Made by a program: the position numbers and the translations under genes. A model generated the notes under the pieces. It saw only the letters and a list, made by a program, of their open reading frames with translations, was not told the origin of the DNA and made no database searches. 64,000 bases of DNA from Streptosporangiaceae bacterium. Lineage in GTDB: Bacteria; Actinomycetota; Actinomycetes; Streptosporangiales; Streptosporangiaceae. Each line of letters begins with the position of its first letter. The stretch's first letter is position 1. Where the stretch lies: assembly GCA_025964715.1 (NCBI GenBank), contig JAOPYH010000026.1:41867-105866 (forward strand), given 5' to 3'. This document shows positions 43,816-52,296 of this stretch, piece by piece.

Positions 43816-43824
43816 GGACAGCCG
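43812..43824 (+). repeat. Right copy of the imperfect 13-bp direct repeat
   Basis: CTGAGGACAGCCG, containing the dehydrogenase stop codon, differs from the copy at 36068-36080 at one position. AGGACA inside it is also placed as the -35 of a promoter for the next gene. Confidence 0.5.
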
Positions 43825-43843
43825 GGCTGCGGGAGGTTACGCT
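43815..43843 (+). promoter_or_regulatory. Candidate promoter of the MocA-like gene, leaderless
   Basis: AGGACA (43815-43820) and TACGCT (43838-43843) are 17 bases apart, with the GTG only seven bases after the -10. This predicts a leaderless transcript starting at or near the GTG. The same layout, -10 six to seven bases before the start codon, appears at coxD (32817) and coxG (59730). Confidence 0.45.
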
Positions 43844-43850
43844 CACGACT

Positions 43851-44444
43851 GTGAGCATGCGCGATGGCGTCAGCGGGTTGCTGCTCGCCGCCGGAGAGGG
43901 CCGCCGGTTCGGCTCGCCCAAGGCACTGGTCGAGTTCGCCGGCGAGCGGCTCGTGGACGCCGGCATCCGGACCTTGCGGGAGGCGGGCTGCGCGCCGGTC
44001 GTGGTCGTGACCGGGGCGGCCCCGGTGGAGGTCATCGGCGCCGTCGTGGTCCCGAACCCGGAATGGCGTACCGGCATGGGGTCATCGCTGCGCACCGGCC
44101 TGGCCGCCCTGCCGCCGCAGTGTCGCGCCGTCGTGGTGGCCCTGGTCGATCAGCCCCTGGTGACGGCCGAGGCCGTACGCCGGCTCACGGCCGCCTTCGC
44201 GGCGGGAGCGACAGTGGCCGTCGCCACCTACGGCGGCCGTGCGCGCAACCCCGTCCTGATCGCCCGCGAGCACTTCGCCGAGGTCGCGGCGCTGGCCATC
44301 GGGGACGTCGGCGCGCGGGCGTTCCTGCGCGGGCGGCCGGAGCTGGTTACGCCGGTGCCCTGCGACGACGTCGCCGCCCCGGACGACATCGACACTCCCG
44401 AGGACCTGGCCCAGCTCAGCGACCGCGGGTTCGGCCGCCCCTAG
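43851..44444 (+). CDS. MobA/MocA-like molybdenum cofactor nucleotidyltransferase
   Basis: A 197-residue NTP-transferase. The nucleotide loop LLAAGEGRRFGSPKAL is at about residues 11-26, with Asp in VVALVDQPLV (metal site) and a C-terminal DDIDTPEDL. Proteins of this type next to xdh/cox genes make molybdopterin cytosine dinucleotide, the cofactor form of the CoxL/xanthine dehydrogenase-like subunit encoded at 57.0 kb. GTG 43851 or ATG 43857. Convergent with the DUF6986 gene. Confidence 0.83.
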   Translation: MSMRDGVSGLLLAAGEGRRFGSPKALVEFAGERLVDAGIRTLREAGCAPVVVVTGAAPVEVIGAVVVPNPEWRTGMGSSLRTGLAALPPQCRAVVVALVDQPLVTAEAVRRLTAAFAAGATVAVATYGGRARNPVLIAREHFAEVAALAIGDVGARAFLRGRPELVTPVPCDDVAAPDDIDTPEDLAQLSDRGFGRP

Positions 44445-44456
44445 CCGAGCGCCCGC

Positions 44457-45692
44457 TCAGCGGGGCTGCGGCACCGCGCTCGCGTCGAGGGCGCCGCAGT
44501 CGACCGCCCGCTGCAGCCGTGCCGTGAGGGCCTTGATCGTCGCGGGCTCGTCGAGCACGCCCCTCTGGCTCTGGGTGTGCTCCTGCCACGCCCGTACGCG
44601 GCCGATCGCGTCCTCGGCGCCGGTCAGGTGGAAGGCGTAGACCACCGCGTATCGGCTGGGCAGGTGGGCCGGGTGCAGGTCCCAGCCCTGGTAGACCCCG
44701 TTCTGCAGGGAGTGCCGGACGTGCGCCGCGTGCGTGGCCCAGGTGCCGCTCACGTCCTCGGCGCTGTCGCTGCGGGGCACCGCGTTCGTCGAGCCGTCCG
44801 ACATCCGGATGCCCGTGCCGGCCAGGCTCACCTGCATGACGTGCCGGGCGAAGTCACAGGCCGGGTGGTCGAGCCGCTGCTCCTCCGGCGGGAGGCCGGC
44901 CGCGGCGGTGTAGTCGAACACCCCGAAATGCGCGCCGGTCAGGCGACCCGCCGCGGCGTCCACGATCGCGCGGAGGCCCAAGTCTCCGCGGTGGTTGATG
45001 ATCGCCTCCGTGGTCTCGATCTGGACCTCGAACTGCAGGATGCCGTCCGGCAGGCCGAGCGCGGACTCGAGCCTGGCGAGGTAGTCGGTGAAGATCGTGA
45101 CCTGCTCCGGCATCACCGTTTTGGGAAAGGTGATGACGAAGCCGCCCGGCAGCCGGCCGAGGCGATCGCGCAGTGAGGTCAGGAAGCCGTCGAGCGTCCG
45201 CATGCTCCGCTCGTGGCCGCCATCGGTGAAGGACTTCACGCGCAGCCCCCAGAAATGGGGGAGGACCTTGGCCTCATAGGCCGCGGCGACGGCCTCGACG
45301 ACCTGGTCGACGTGCGCGTCCTCCTCGTCGTCGGGGCGGACGCCGTAGCCGTCCTCGAAGTCGATGCGCAGGTCCTCGATCGGCTCGGCGGCAAGCTTGG
45401 CGGTGACGCGCTCGCGCACGGTGCCGGCGATGTCGGGGTCGAGACCGAATGCGGCCCCGAACGAACCGACACCGGGGGTGTGGTTGCTGAGCAGCCGCAG
45501 CGCCTCGGCCCCGAAGTCCGCGGGGGTGGTGGCGGAGTAGCGGTCCGCCGGCACGTAGACCGTGTGCACCTGCTGCCGGCCCGCGGCCGGGCCGGGGAAG
45601 TGCTTGTCGTGCTCGGCGGCGGCGGCCAGCACGCGCTTGGACAGATCGTCGATCGAGGAAACGCTCAAGTTCACCCCGATATGATCGCGCAT
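44457..45692 (-). CDS. DUF6986 aldolase-like protein (HpcH/HpaI, CitE superfamily)
   Basis: A 411-residue TIM-barrel-type protein related to HpcH/HpaI aldolases and citrate lyase beta. DLRIDFEDGYG carries acidic metal residues, FVITFPKTV and LQFEVQIETTEAI resemble the phosphoenolpyruvate/keto-acid lyase core, and HFGVFDYTAAAG follows. It might cleave or make a hydroxy-acid such as a glyoxylate adduct, which would fit ureidoglycolate/glyoxylate disposal, but this is inference. ATG 45692; GTG 45674 is possible. Confidence 0.75.
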   Translation of the reverse strand: MRDHIGVNLSVSSIDDLSKRVLAAAAEHDKHFPGPAAGRQQVHTVYVPADRYSATTPADFGAEALRLLSNHTPGVGSFGAAFGLDPDIAGTVRERVTAKLAAEPIEDLRIDFEDGYGVRPDDEEDAHVDQVVEAVAAAYEAKVLPHFWGLRVKSFTDGGHERSMRTLDGFLTSLRDRLGRLPGGFVITFPKTVMPEQVTIFTDYLARLESALGLPDGILQFEVQIETTEAIINHRGDLGLRAIVDAAAGRLTGAHFGVFDYTAAAGLPPEEQRLDHPACDFARHVMQVSLAGTGIRMSDGSTNAVPRSDSAEDVSGTWATHAAHVRHSLQNGVYQGWDLHPAHLPSRYAVVYAFHLTGAEDAIGRVRAWQEHTQSQRGVLDEPATIKALTARLQRAVDCGALDASAVPQPR

Positions 45693-45764
45693 CTCCGGGT
45701 GCTGTCGACACCGGATTCACCGATACACCGACCCGGACGCGACCCCGCGAAGGCCGGCAGCTGA

Positions 45765-45799
45765 AAAGGTCTCCCGGGCGGGCGGCCCGGGAGACCTTT
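45765..45799 (-). terminator. Terminator after the LVIVD gene
   Basis: A perfect 14-bp stem (45765-45778 with 45786-45799) and a seven-base loop. Read leftward it is followed by TTTT, so it is a classical terminator for the leftward LVIVD gene. It lies upstream of the DUF6986 gene and insulates it. Confidence 0.88.
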
Positions 45800-45811
45800 A
45801 CGGCTCAGCCC

Positions 45812-47230
45812 TCAGTCCCGTCCGTAGGACTGCTGGGTCTGGACGTTCAGCTCATTGGTGCGGAAGAGCTTGCCGGGCAGGACTCGCTTGTCCTTGATCT
45901 CGAGGACGTCCAAGCCCTTCTGGATGTCATTGGAGTAGACATAGCCGTTGTAGTAATACGCCGACCATGAACCTCCGGTGATCATTTGCGTGTCCGAGAG
46001 TGGGCCGCGCTCGAAGAACGCGATCTGCTTGGGGTGCGCTGAGTCGGTGAAGTCCCACACCTGCACACCGCCCTGGTACCACGCCTGGACCATGATGTCC
46101 TTGCCCGGGACCGGGATCAGCGAGCCATTGTGCGCGACGCAGTTCTCGGTGTCCGCCTGGTCCCGCGTGATCTTGAAGAAGTTACGGAAGACGAGCTTGC
46201 GCTTGTCGCCCTTGCCGACGATGTCGTAGATCCCGTCGGCGCCCTTCTTGGATCCGATCGTCGGGTTGCAGGTGGCGGTGCCGCCACCGCCCAGTTCGTC
46301 CGTGAAGACGATCTTGTTGGCGCTGTTGTTGAACGTGGCCGAGTGCCAGAACGCGAAGTTCTGGTCGTCGCGGACGGAGTCGATCACCTTGGGCGCGAGC
46401 GGGTCGGAGATGTCGAACAGGACGCCCTCGCCCATGCAGGCGCCGGCCATGATCTTCTTCTCCGGGTACGACGTGAGGTCGTGGCAGCCGCTTGTCGCCG
46501 AGGTGCCCTCCGGGTAGGGCAGGTTGTCGCCGGGGTTGCCGCCATCCGGGAAGAGCACAGGTTCGCCTACGACCGCCGCGGACGTGGGGTTCTTCAAGTC
46601 CACCTTGACGATGGAGATCTTGTCGTGCGGGGGCTGGCAGTCGGGGAAGGTCGCGTCGGGCCGGTACGAGGAGACGTAGATGTAGACCGAGCCGTGCTTG
46701 CCGGGGACCAGGGTGTGGGTGTGCGACCCGCACTTGGTCTCCACCGACTTGACATAGCGAGGCGCGTTGACGTCGCTGATGTCGAAGATCTTGATGCCCT
46801 CCCACGAGGTCGGGACCGTGGCGGGCTGCGGGGTGTTCTGGCAGGAGTCGTTGTTGCGGGAGGAGTCGGTCGAAAGGAACAACAGGTCTCCGGCGACCGA
46901 CACGTCATTTTGCGAACCGGGGCAGAGGACCTGGCTGACGGTCTTGGGCCTGTTCGGGTTGGCGATGTCGTAAATCGTGAAGCCGCTGTAGTTACCGGCG
47001 ATGGCGTACTTGCCCTTGAAGGCGATGTCGCTGTTCAGGCTGTCGACGCTATTGAACGGTGCCTGCTTGGGGATGTTCGCCAGGTGGCTGACGTTGTCGC
47101 TCTTGACGACCTGGTCCACCGGGGGAAACGCAGACGCCGCCGTGGTGGGCGGCGCCAATGCCAATGTGGTCAGAGCCGCCGCCACGGTGGTGGCGAGACA
47201 GGCCCAGACCTTGCGTCTGACGGACGGCAC
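45812..47230 (-). CDS. Secreted LVIVD-repeat beta-propeller protein
   Basis: A 472-residue exported protein with signal peptide about residues 1-33 (VWACLATTVAAALTTLALAPPTTAASA). The mature part has repeated propeller blades (DIAFKGKYAIAGNYSGFTIYDIANPN, GIKIFDISDVNAPRYVKSV, GVLFDISDPLAPKVIDSV, GVQVWDFTDSAHPKQIAFF), the LVIVD-type pattern. Several Cys and a CGSHTHT segment are present. GTG 47230 follows AAGGGAG. Divergent from a DUF305 lipoprotein; such pairs recur in actinomycetes. Function unknown. Confidence 0.85.
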   Translation of the reverse strand: MPSVRRKVWACLATTVAAALTTLALAPPTTAASAFPPVDQVVKSDNVSHLANIPKQAPFNSVDSLNSDIAFKGKYAIAGNYSGFTIYDIANPNRPKTVSQVLCPGSQNDVSVAGDLLFLSTDSSRNNDSCQNTPQPATVPTSWEGIKIFDISDVNAPRYVKSVETKCGSHTHTLVPGKHGSVYIYVSSYRPDATFPDCQPPHDKISIVKVDLKNPTSAAVVGEPVLFPDGGNPGDNLPYPEGTSATSGCHDLTSYPEKKIMAGACMGEGVLFDISDPLAPKVIDSVRDDQNFAFWHSATFNNSANKIVFTDELGGGGTATCNPTIGSKKGADGIYDIVGKGDKRKLVFRNFFKITRDQADTENCVAHNGSLIPVPGKDIMVQAWYQGGVQVWDFTDSAHPKQIAFFERGPLSDTQMITGGSWSAYYYNGYVYSNDIQKGLDVLEIKDKRVLPGKLFRTNELNVQTQQSYGRD

Positions 47231-47403
47231 GCATGACTCCCTTCGTCCCCCCGAGATCATCACGGACTTGCCAGCCAGTATCTGGGTGCATGGGTGCTGA
47301 TACCAGCGGCCGGGGGAAATGATGCTGATCTGTTCCTTTCGTCCTGTGAATCATCACGCTACGGTCCCTGTAGGTCCAGCAGGTCAGGAGATGATGCGCG
47401 GTT

Positions 47404-48069
47404 ATGAAGCGGTATTCGGCCGGAGTCGGCCTCGTCCTCATCGCTCTCACGGCCGCGGGATGCGGTGGCGGCGACACGAACGCCGGGAGGACCCCGGCCG
47501 TGGTAGGCAGCGGGGCACCGGTGATCGTTCCCGGCCGACCGGGCGAACAGGCCCGTACGGCCACGCCGGGTCAGACAGTGGACACCGGGGCCGGAGCGTT
47601 CAACGAGGCCGACGTCCGGTTCATGCAGATGATGGTGCCGCACCACCAGCAGGCTCTTGAGATGACGGCCCTGGTCAAAGACCGCGCCAGGAGCACCAAG
47701 CTGCGCTCGTTCGCCGAGCGCATCGACGCCGCGCAGGGGCCCGAGATCAGCGCCATGCAGTCGTGGCTGCGGGCCAAGGACAAGGCCACGACCGGCGCCG
47801 GACAGGGCCACGCCGGGCACATGGGGCGCGGCGCGGCCGTCCGGATGCCCGGTATGGCGACGCCCGAGCAGATGGCCAAGCTGCAGGCGTCCTCCGGTCA
47901 GGGCTTCGACCGCCTGTTCCTGCAGCTGATGATCGCCCACCACCAGGGCGCGCTCACCATGGCCGGCGAGGTGCTCAGAACCGGGATCGATGTCATCGCC
48001 CAGCGGACGGCCCTGGACGTCAACGCCACGCAGAGCGCCGAGATCCGCATCATGCGGGACATGCTCTGA
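47404..48069 (+). CDS. DUF305 lipoprotein
   Basis: A 221-residue exported protein with lipobox LTAAGCG (Cys about 20). Two DUF305 half-repeats each carry a metal-ligand-like motif: MQMMVPHHQQALEM (about residues 76-89) and QLMIAHHQGALTMA (about 176-189). They are separated by a His-rich linker (GQGHAGHMGRG). Members have a ferritin-like four-helix fold and are often linked with copper or metal handling. Divergent from the LVIVD protein; ends six bases from the convergent DUF1116 gene. Confidence 0.87.
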   Translation: MKRYSAGVGLVLIALTAAGCGGGDTNAGRTPAVVGSGAPVIVPGRPGEQARTATPGQTVDTGAGAFNEADVRFMQMMVPHHQQALEMTALVKDRARSTKLRSFAERIDAAQGPEISAMQSWLRAKDKATTGAGQGHAGHMGRGAAVRMPGMATPEQMAKLQASSGQGFDRLFLQLMIAHHQGALTMAGEVLRTGIDVIAQRTALDVNATQSAEIRIMRDML

Positions 48070-48075
48070 GCTGCG

Positions 48076-49578
48076 CTAACCCGGCCGGGCCACGCTCTCG
48101 GCCAGCGCGGTGACCGCGTCGGTGAAGATCTGCGCGGGCGGTGAGACCAGGCCGGCGCCGACCTGACCGGTCCCCGCGACCCTCCCGGCGATCCCGGTGT
48201 TGACCACAGGGAGGATCCCGGTGCGCGCCACTAGCGCCGCGTCGATGCCGGTAGGGGTCCCGCGGAAGGACAGGATCGGGACCTGGAAGACCGGGTTCTC
48301 GGCCACGGTGATCTCGTACATCAGCTGCGTAGCGGCGAGCGCGTCGGAGACCTCGCCGCCGATGAACCGGACGATCGCGGGAGCCGCGGCCATCGCGAAC
48401 CCGCCGATCCCCGTGGTCTCGGTAATCGTCGAGTCCCCGATGTCCGGGTTGGCGTCCGCAGGGCCATAGGACCCGAGGTACAGGCCATCGGGGACGCCGG
48501 CCGGGCCGGTGAACCACCGGTCGCCGGTGCCGGACAGTTGGATGCCGAAGTCCGTGCCGTTGCGGGCCATCGCCACCACGAGGCTCGACCCCGGCACGTC
48601 CCTGGCCGCGTCCGCCGCGGCCTTGCCCGCGGCCATCGCGAGATTGAGGAAGAAATGGTCGTTGCCGGTGACGAAGCGCAGCACATCCGCGCCGCCGTCG
48701 ACCTCCGCGATCTCGGCCGCGAGCTCACGGACGAACAGCGACGTCGCCGCGCGGTTGCGGTTGTGCAGCTCGTCGCCCATCTGGAGGGCCTGAGCCATGA
48801 TGGCCTTGAGGTCCACCGGCCCGTGCTTGGCGATGGCCGCTCGCAGCACCGGTCCGAGCACGGACGCCATCCAGTGCAGCCGCTGGATGACCTCGGGGCC
48901 GTAGGCGCCGTAGCGCAGCACCTTGCCGAGCCCCTCGTTGAGTGAGCAGAACGCGGTGCCACCGTGCTCCATGTCCTCCACGACGAACATCCACATCGAC
49001 GGCCCCACCACCCCGGCCATCGGGCCGACCGTACGGTGGTGGTGGCAGCAGTCGAGTGCCACGGCGCCGGCTCCGCGGCCGCGGGCCAGGAGCCGCTCGG
49101 CCTCCTCCGGCCCGTCCGTCAGGCCCTCTGCGAGCGTCGCGCCGATCAGCGCGCCGCGCATGGGACCGGACGCGCGATCCCAGTCGAGCGGCGGGCCGGC
49201 GTGGAGGAAGGCGCCGGCCTCGAGGCCGAGCACCTCACGCGCCGGGCGTACGTCCACGAGGTACGGCCGGGCGGTCAGCATGCGCTGGACGGCCACCGCG
49301 TTGGCCTCGGCGTGCCCCGGGTGGCCGAGCACGGTGGCGAGGTCGTCGGCCACCGCGGCCGAGGGGGGCCGCCAGTCCACTGCCTCCACCGGAACGGCCT
49401 GCTCCGCCAGGGCCTCCGCCAGGACCGGAGCCCCGGCGGCGACCACTGTGGGCTCCCGGCTCAGCAGCCCCCCAAGGCGGGTACGGGCGGCCTCATCACG
49501 GCCGTCCGCCGGGTGTGGTCTCGTTTCTACCGGGGCCGTGCCCGAGACGGCACTGTGTTGACGGGGCTGCTCGGGCAT
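48076..49578 (-). CDS. DUF1116 protein, AllG/YlbE-like oxamate carbamoyltransferase component
   Basis: A 500-residue cytosolic protein of the DUF1116 family. Recognisable stretches: DWRPP, DCCHHHRTVGPMAGV, MWMFVVEDMEHGGTAFCSLNEGLGKVLRYGAY and VARNGTDFGIQLSG-like (here MARNGTDFGIQLSG). In E. coli the homologue (YlbE, now AllG) together with FdrA (AllF) and YlbF (AllH) constitutes oxamate carbamoyltransferase of allantoin breakdown. It is the third gene of the leftward DUF2877-fdrA-DUF1116 operon, 32 bases after fdrA. Confidence 0.87.
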   Translation of the reverse strand: MPEQPRQHSAVSGTAPVETRPHPADGRDEAARTRLGGLLSREPTVVAAGAPVLAEALAEQAVPVEAVDWRPPSAAVADDLATVLGHPGHAEANAVAVQRMLTARPYLVDVRPAREVLGLEAGAFLHAGPPLDWDRASGPMRGALIGATLAEGLTDGPEEAERLLARGRGAGAVALDCCHHHRTVGPMAGVVGPSMWMFVVEDMEHGGTAFCSLNEGLGKVLRYGAYGPEVIQRLHWMASVLGPVLRAAIAKHGPVDLKAIMAQALQMGDELHNRNRAATSLFVRELAAEIAEVDGGADVLRFVTGNDHFFLNLAMAAGKAAADAARDVPGSSLVVAMARNGTDFGIQLSGTGDRWFTGPAGVPDGLYLGSYGPADANPDIGDSTITETTGIGGFAMAAAPAIVRFIGGEVSDALAATQLMYEITVAENPVFQVPILSFRGTPTGIDAALVARTGILPVVNTGIAGRVAGTGQVGAGLVSPPAQIFTDAVTALAESVARPG

Positions 49579-49610
49579 GGTCCTCCTTGGGCACGGTCCT
49601 CACCGGGTCG

Positions 49611-51038
49611 TCACGGTAGTTCGATCAGCGAGGCGGCATGCCGCGCCGCGGCGGCGTTGGAGGCGAAGACGGCCGCGCCCGCGCCCCTCAGCGCGCTCGC
49701 CTGGCGGTCACGGTCCTGCGGGTCGGCCGCGGTCCCGCAGAGCGAGACCACGACCGCCAGGTCGGGTCCGCGTGCGGCGAGGGCCTCCTCGATGGCCGGT
49801 GCGAGCAGGGCGGCGGGGTCGGGTTCGGCGCCGTGGCCCAGGACGACGTCGAGCAGGATCACGGCGCAGGAAGGGTCGGCGCCCTCGGCCGCGAGGCGCT
49901 CCAGCCGCAACGCCGGGTCGATCATCGGATGCGCGCGGCCGCGGGTGAGCTCGTCGGCGCCAAAGTCGATCATGCAGTGGTCCTCGGTGCCGAGGCGGTC
50001 GCGGGCGATCAGCCGGGCCTCCTCGCACAGTGTGCCTCCCACGAACAGTCCCCTGAGCGCACCCCGCCGCGGGACCTGCGGCACGGGGGCGGGCCAGTGC
50101 GGCCACTGCGGCACCGGACGGCCGAGCCTGATGAGGGCCTCCTCCGCCGCGCCGGTGAGGTCGTCCTGACCGGGACCGAGCATGGCGAACAGCACAGGGG
50201 TGCTGAGGCGGCGTACGGCCTCGCGGACCAGGCCGGCGACGCGGGGCGCCGGTGGCTTGGACACGATGATGATCAGCTCGGTGGCCGGATCGGCGTCCAG
50301 CGCGGAGAGCGCCTGCAGAGTCGACCGTGCGCTCACGGCGGCCGACAGGTCGCGGCCGCCGACGCCTAGGGTGTGGCTGATCCCCACTCCGGCCGCGTCC
50401 AGCAGGCACATCAGCTGCTGGGAGCCGGAGCCCGACGCCGCCACCAGGCCCACCCGGCCCGGCCGTACGGCGTTGGCGAAACCGAGCCCGACCCCACAGA
50501 TGACCGCGGTGCCGCAGTCGGGGCCCATGACCAGCAGGTCCCGGCGAGCGGCCTCTTCCTTGAGGGCGATCTCCTGCTCGACCGGCACGTTGTCGCTGAA
50601 GACCATGACGTTCAGGCCGGACGTCAGGGCGTCCATGGCCTCCACGAACGCGTGTTCGCCGGGGACCGACACGAGCGCGAGGGTCGCGCCGGCCCGGGCG
50701 GCCGCCGACCCGGTCGTACGGGCGGGTGCGGGGGTCCCGAGCCCCTGCGCGCGGAGCGGTGCGAGGGAGGTCTGGGACAGGAGCCCGTCGAGGGCCTCGC
50801 GGGCGCCGTCCAGCCCGGCGCGGTCGACCGCCCGGATGGCCACGAGCAGGTCGCCGGGTCCCGCGTCCGCGGGCGGGTCGAAGCCGAGCTCGCTGAGGAG
50901 CCCGCGGTTGAGCTCGGTCGCCATCGCGGTGAGCGCATCGCTGACCCCGGCGCGTCCGGCCAGTTGCCGGCTCACCCGCATGAGGGTCACCGAGTCGTGA
51001 TAGGCCCCCCGGCGCACTTCGACGTGCTCGGTGCTCAC
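49611..51038 (-). CDS. fdrA: FdrA family protein (AllF-like), acyl-CoA synthetase fold
   Basis: A 475-residue protein resembling succinyl-CoA synthetase alpha/beta architecture. It has an N-terminal RRGAYHDSVTLMRVSRQL, a Rossmann-type VMGPDCGTAVICGVGLGFAN, then GLVAASGSGSQQLMCLLDAAGVGISHTLGVGGRD, and a C-terminal flavodoxin-like half (GLFVGGTLCEEA, LLDVVLGHGAEPDPA). In E. coli it is the central subunit of oxamate carbamoyltransferase. No carbamate kinase gene, which usually completes that pathway, lies in this window. Confidence 0.9.
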   Translation of the reverse strand: MSTEHVEVRRGAYHDSVTLMRVSRQLAGRAGVSDALTAMATELNRGLLSELGFDPPADAGPGDLLVAIRAVDRAGLDGAREALDGLLSQTSLAPLRAQGLGTPAPARTTGSAAARAGATLALVSVPGEHAFVEAMDALTSGLNVMVFSDNVPVEQEIALKEEAARRDLLVMGPDCGTAVICGVGLGFANAVRPGRVGLVAASGSGSQQLMCLLDAAGVGISHTLGVGGRDLSAAVSARSTLQALSALDADPATELIIIVSKPPAPRVAGLVREAVRRLSTPVLFAMLGPGQDDLTGAAEEALIRLGRPVPQWPHWPAPVPQVPRRGALRGLFVGGTLCEEARLIARDRLGTEDHCMIDFGADELTRGRAHPMIDPALRLERLAAEGADPSCAVILLDVVLGHGAEPDPAALLAPAIEEALAARGPDLAVVVSLCGTAADPQDRDRQASALRGAGAAVFASNAAAARHAASLIELP

Positions 51039-51066
51039 GGGCGGCTCCGCGGTGGCTTCAGGGTGG

Positions 51067-52017
51067 TCATGCGGTGGCCTTGCCCTGTTCGTCCGCCGTC
51101 GCCGCCAGGGCCAGCGTGGCGCGGCAGCCGGCGACCAGGCCCCAAGCCAGGTCGGCGCCGGAGGTGTGGCCGACGCTCAGCAGGCGGTGTACGGCCGGGC
51201 GAAGCGGGGAGTGCCCGGCGATCCCGCGCAGTACGGACGCGAGCTCGGTGCCCGCCTGCCCGCGGGCCGCGCAGTGCAACAGGGTCGCGGCCAGCGCGGT
51301 GGTCCGGGTGGCATGCGTGGTCACCGCGGCACCGAGCCAGTCGGCCAGCCAGATGGCGGTCCGTCCGCCGGGCACGGAGGCCCCGAGGATGCGGAGCGAG
51401 ACCAGCAGCCCGGCGAGGACATCGTCGCCGCTCGGGGTGAGCCCTGGACCGAGGCCGACGATCCGCTCGGCCGCGTCGACCGCGTGGGCCAGGTCGCCAC
51501 CGGCACAGTGGCCGGCGAGCAACCGCGGACCCGGATGGCCGGCGAGCCCGCAGACGGCGCCGGCCGTCTCGGACTCGAGCGTGCGGGTGACGTCGCCGAG
51601 CCGGGCCGCTGACACCGGCCCCAGCACGGGGGAGGGGTCCCACCACCGGCGGATCTTCACCTGGACCCGCCGCGGCGGGCCGCCGCGCGGGCCTGACCCG
51701 GCGATCTCCACCAGGCCCTCGCCGACCGAGGCGTCGTCGCCTTCCCGGACAGCGGCGAAGGGCAGCTCACGGCAGGAGGCCGCCACGACTACCGCGTTGG
51801 GCGGCCGTGCGGCGTCGGAGCTGACGAGCGCGAGCACCCGCGGCTCACCGGGCGAGCGCGTCTCCAGATAGACCGCCGCGGGGAAGGCGGCGATGACCCG
51901 GGCGGCGGCCCGTGGCCCCTCAAGGGGTCCACGAAGGGTGAGGCTGGCCGCACCGGCCACTTGTGGCCGCACCGCCCCGGGCGAAACGAGCGTCTCGCCT
52001 GCGACGGTCGGGCTCAC
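51067..52017 (-). CDS. DUF2877 protein, AllH/YlbF-like
   Basis: A 316-residue protein whose key motif GLGPGLTPSGDDVLAG (about residues 188-203) is diagnostic for DUF2877. In E. coli the homologue is the third component of oxamate carbamoyltransferase. GTG 52017 is preceded by GGAGGG at good spacing; the longer frame from 52140 runs through the intergenic promoter region. First gene of the operon, 28 bases before fdrA, and divergent from pucR, which probably controls it. Confidence 0.86.
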   Translation of the reverse strand: MSPTVAGETLVSPGAVRPQVAGAASLTLRGPLEGPRAAARVIAAFPAAVYLETRSPGEPRVLALVSSDAARPPNAVVVAASCRELPFAAVREGDDASVGEGLVEIAGSGPRGGPPRRVQVKIRRWWDPSPVLGPVSAARLGDVTRTLESETAGAVCGLAGHPGPRLLAGHCAGGDLAHAVDAAERIVGLGPGLTPSGDDVLAGLLVSLRILGASVPGGRTAIWLADWLGAAVTTHATRTTALAATLLHCAARGQAGTELASVLRGIAGHSPLRPAVHRLLSVGHTSGADLAWGLVAGCRATLALAATADEQGKATA

Positions 52018-52296
52018 GGGTGACCCTCCAGCGGTGTCCCTCGATGACCGGCGCGACCGCCGGAGGCGCTTTTCGACTGAGCGGCCTGGCTGAACGGATG
52101 AACCGGAAGCGAAACGGATCGGAAACGGCACGGACTCCATTGCTGGCGAAACTAGACGGCTCCGCCCCCCGACCGTATGGAGAAAGATGCCAAGGCTGGT
52201 TGTCTTCCTTCGTATTTCTTGTCATGGTGAACCGCGGATCGGTAGCGATCACGACTTTTCGTGCGATGTGTGCATAAGAGGCCAGGTGACCCCTGC
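52018..52296. promoter_or_regulatory. Divergent control region between the fdrA operon and pucR
   Basis: 279 bases without a gene. Visible elements: tandem GAAACGGATC-like repeats (about 52109-52128, GCGAAACGG then GGAAACGG), and an inverted repeat CACGA-CTTT-TCGTG at 52250-52263, 33 bases before the pucR ATG. Either may be an operator. The assignment of PucR to these sites is inference. Confidence 0.4.
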
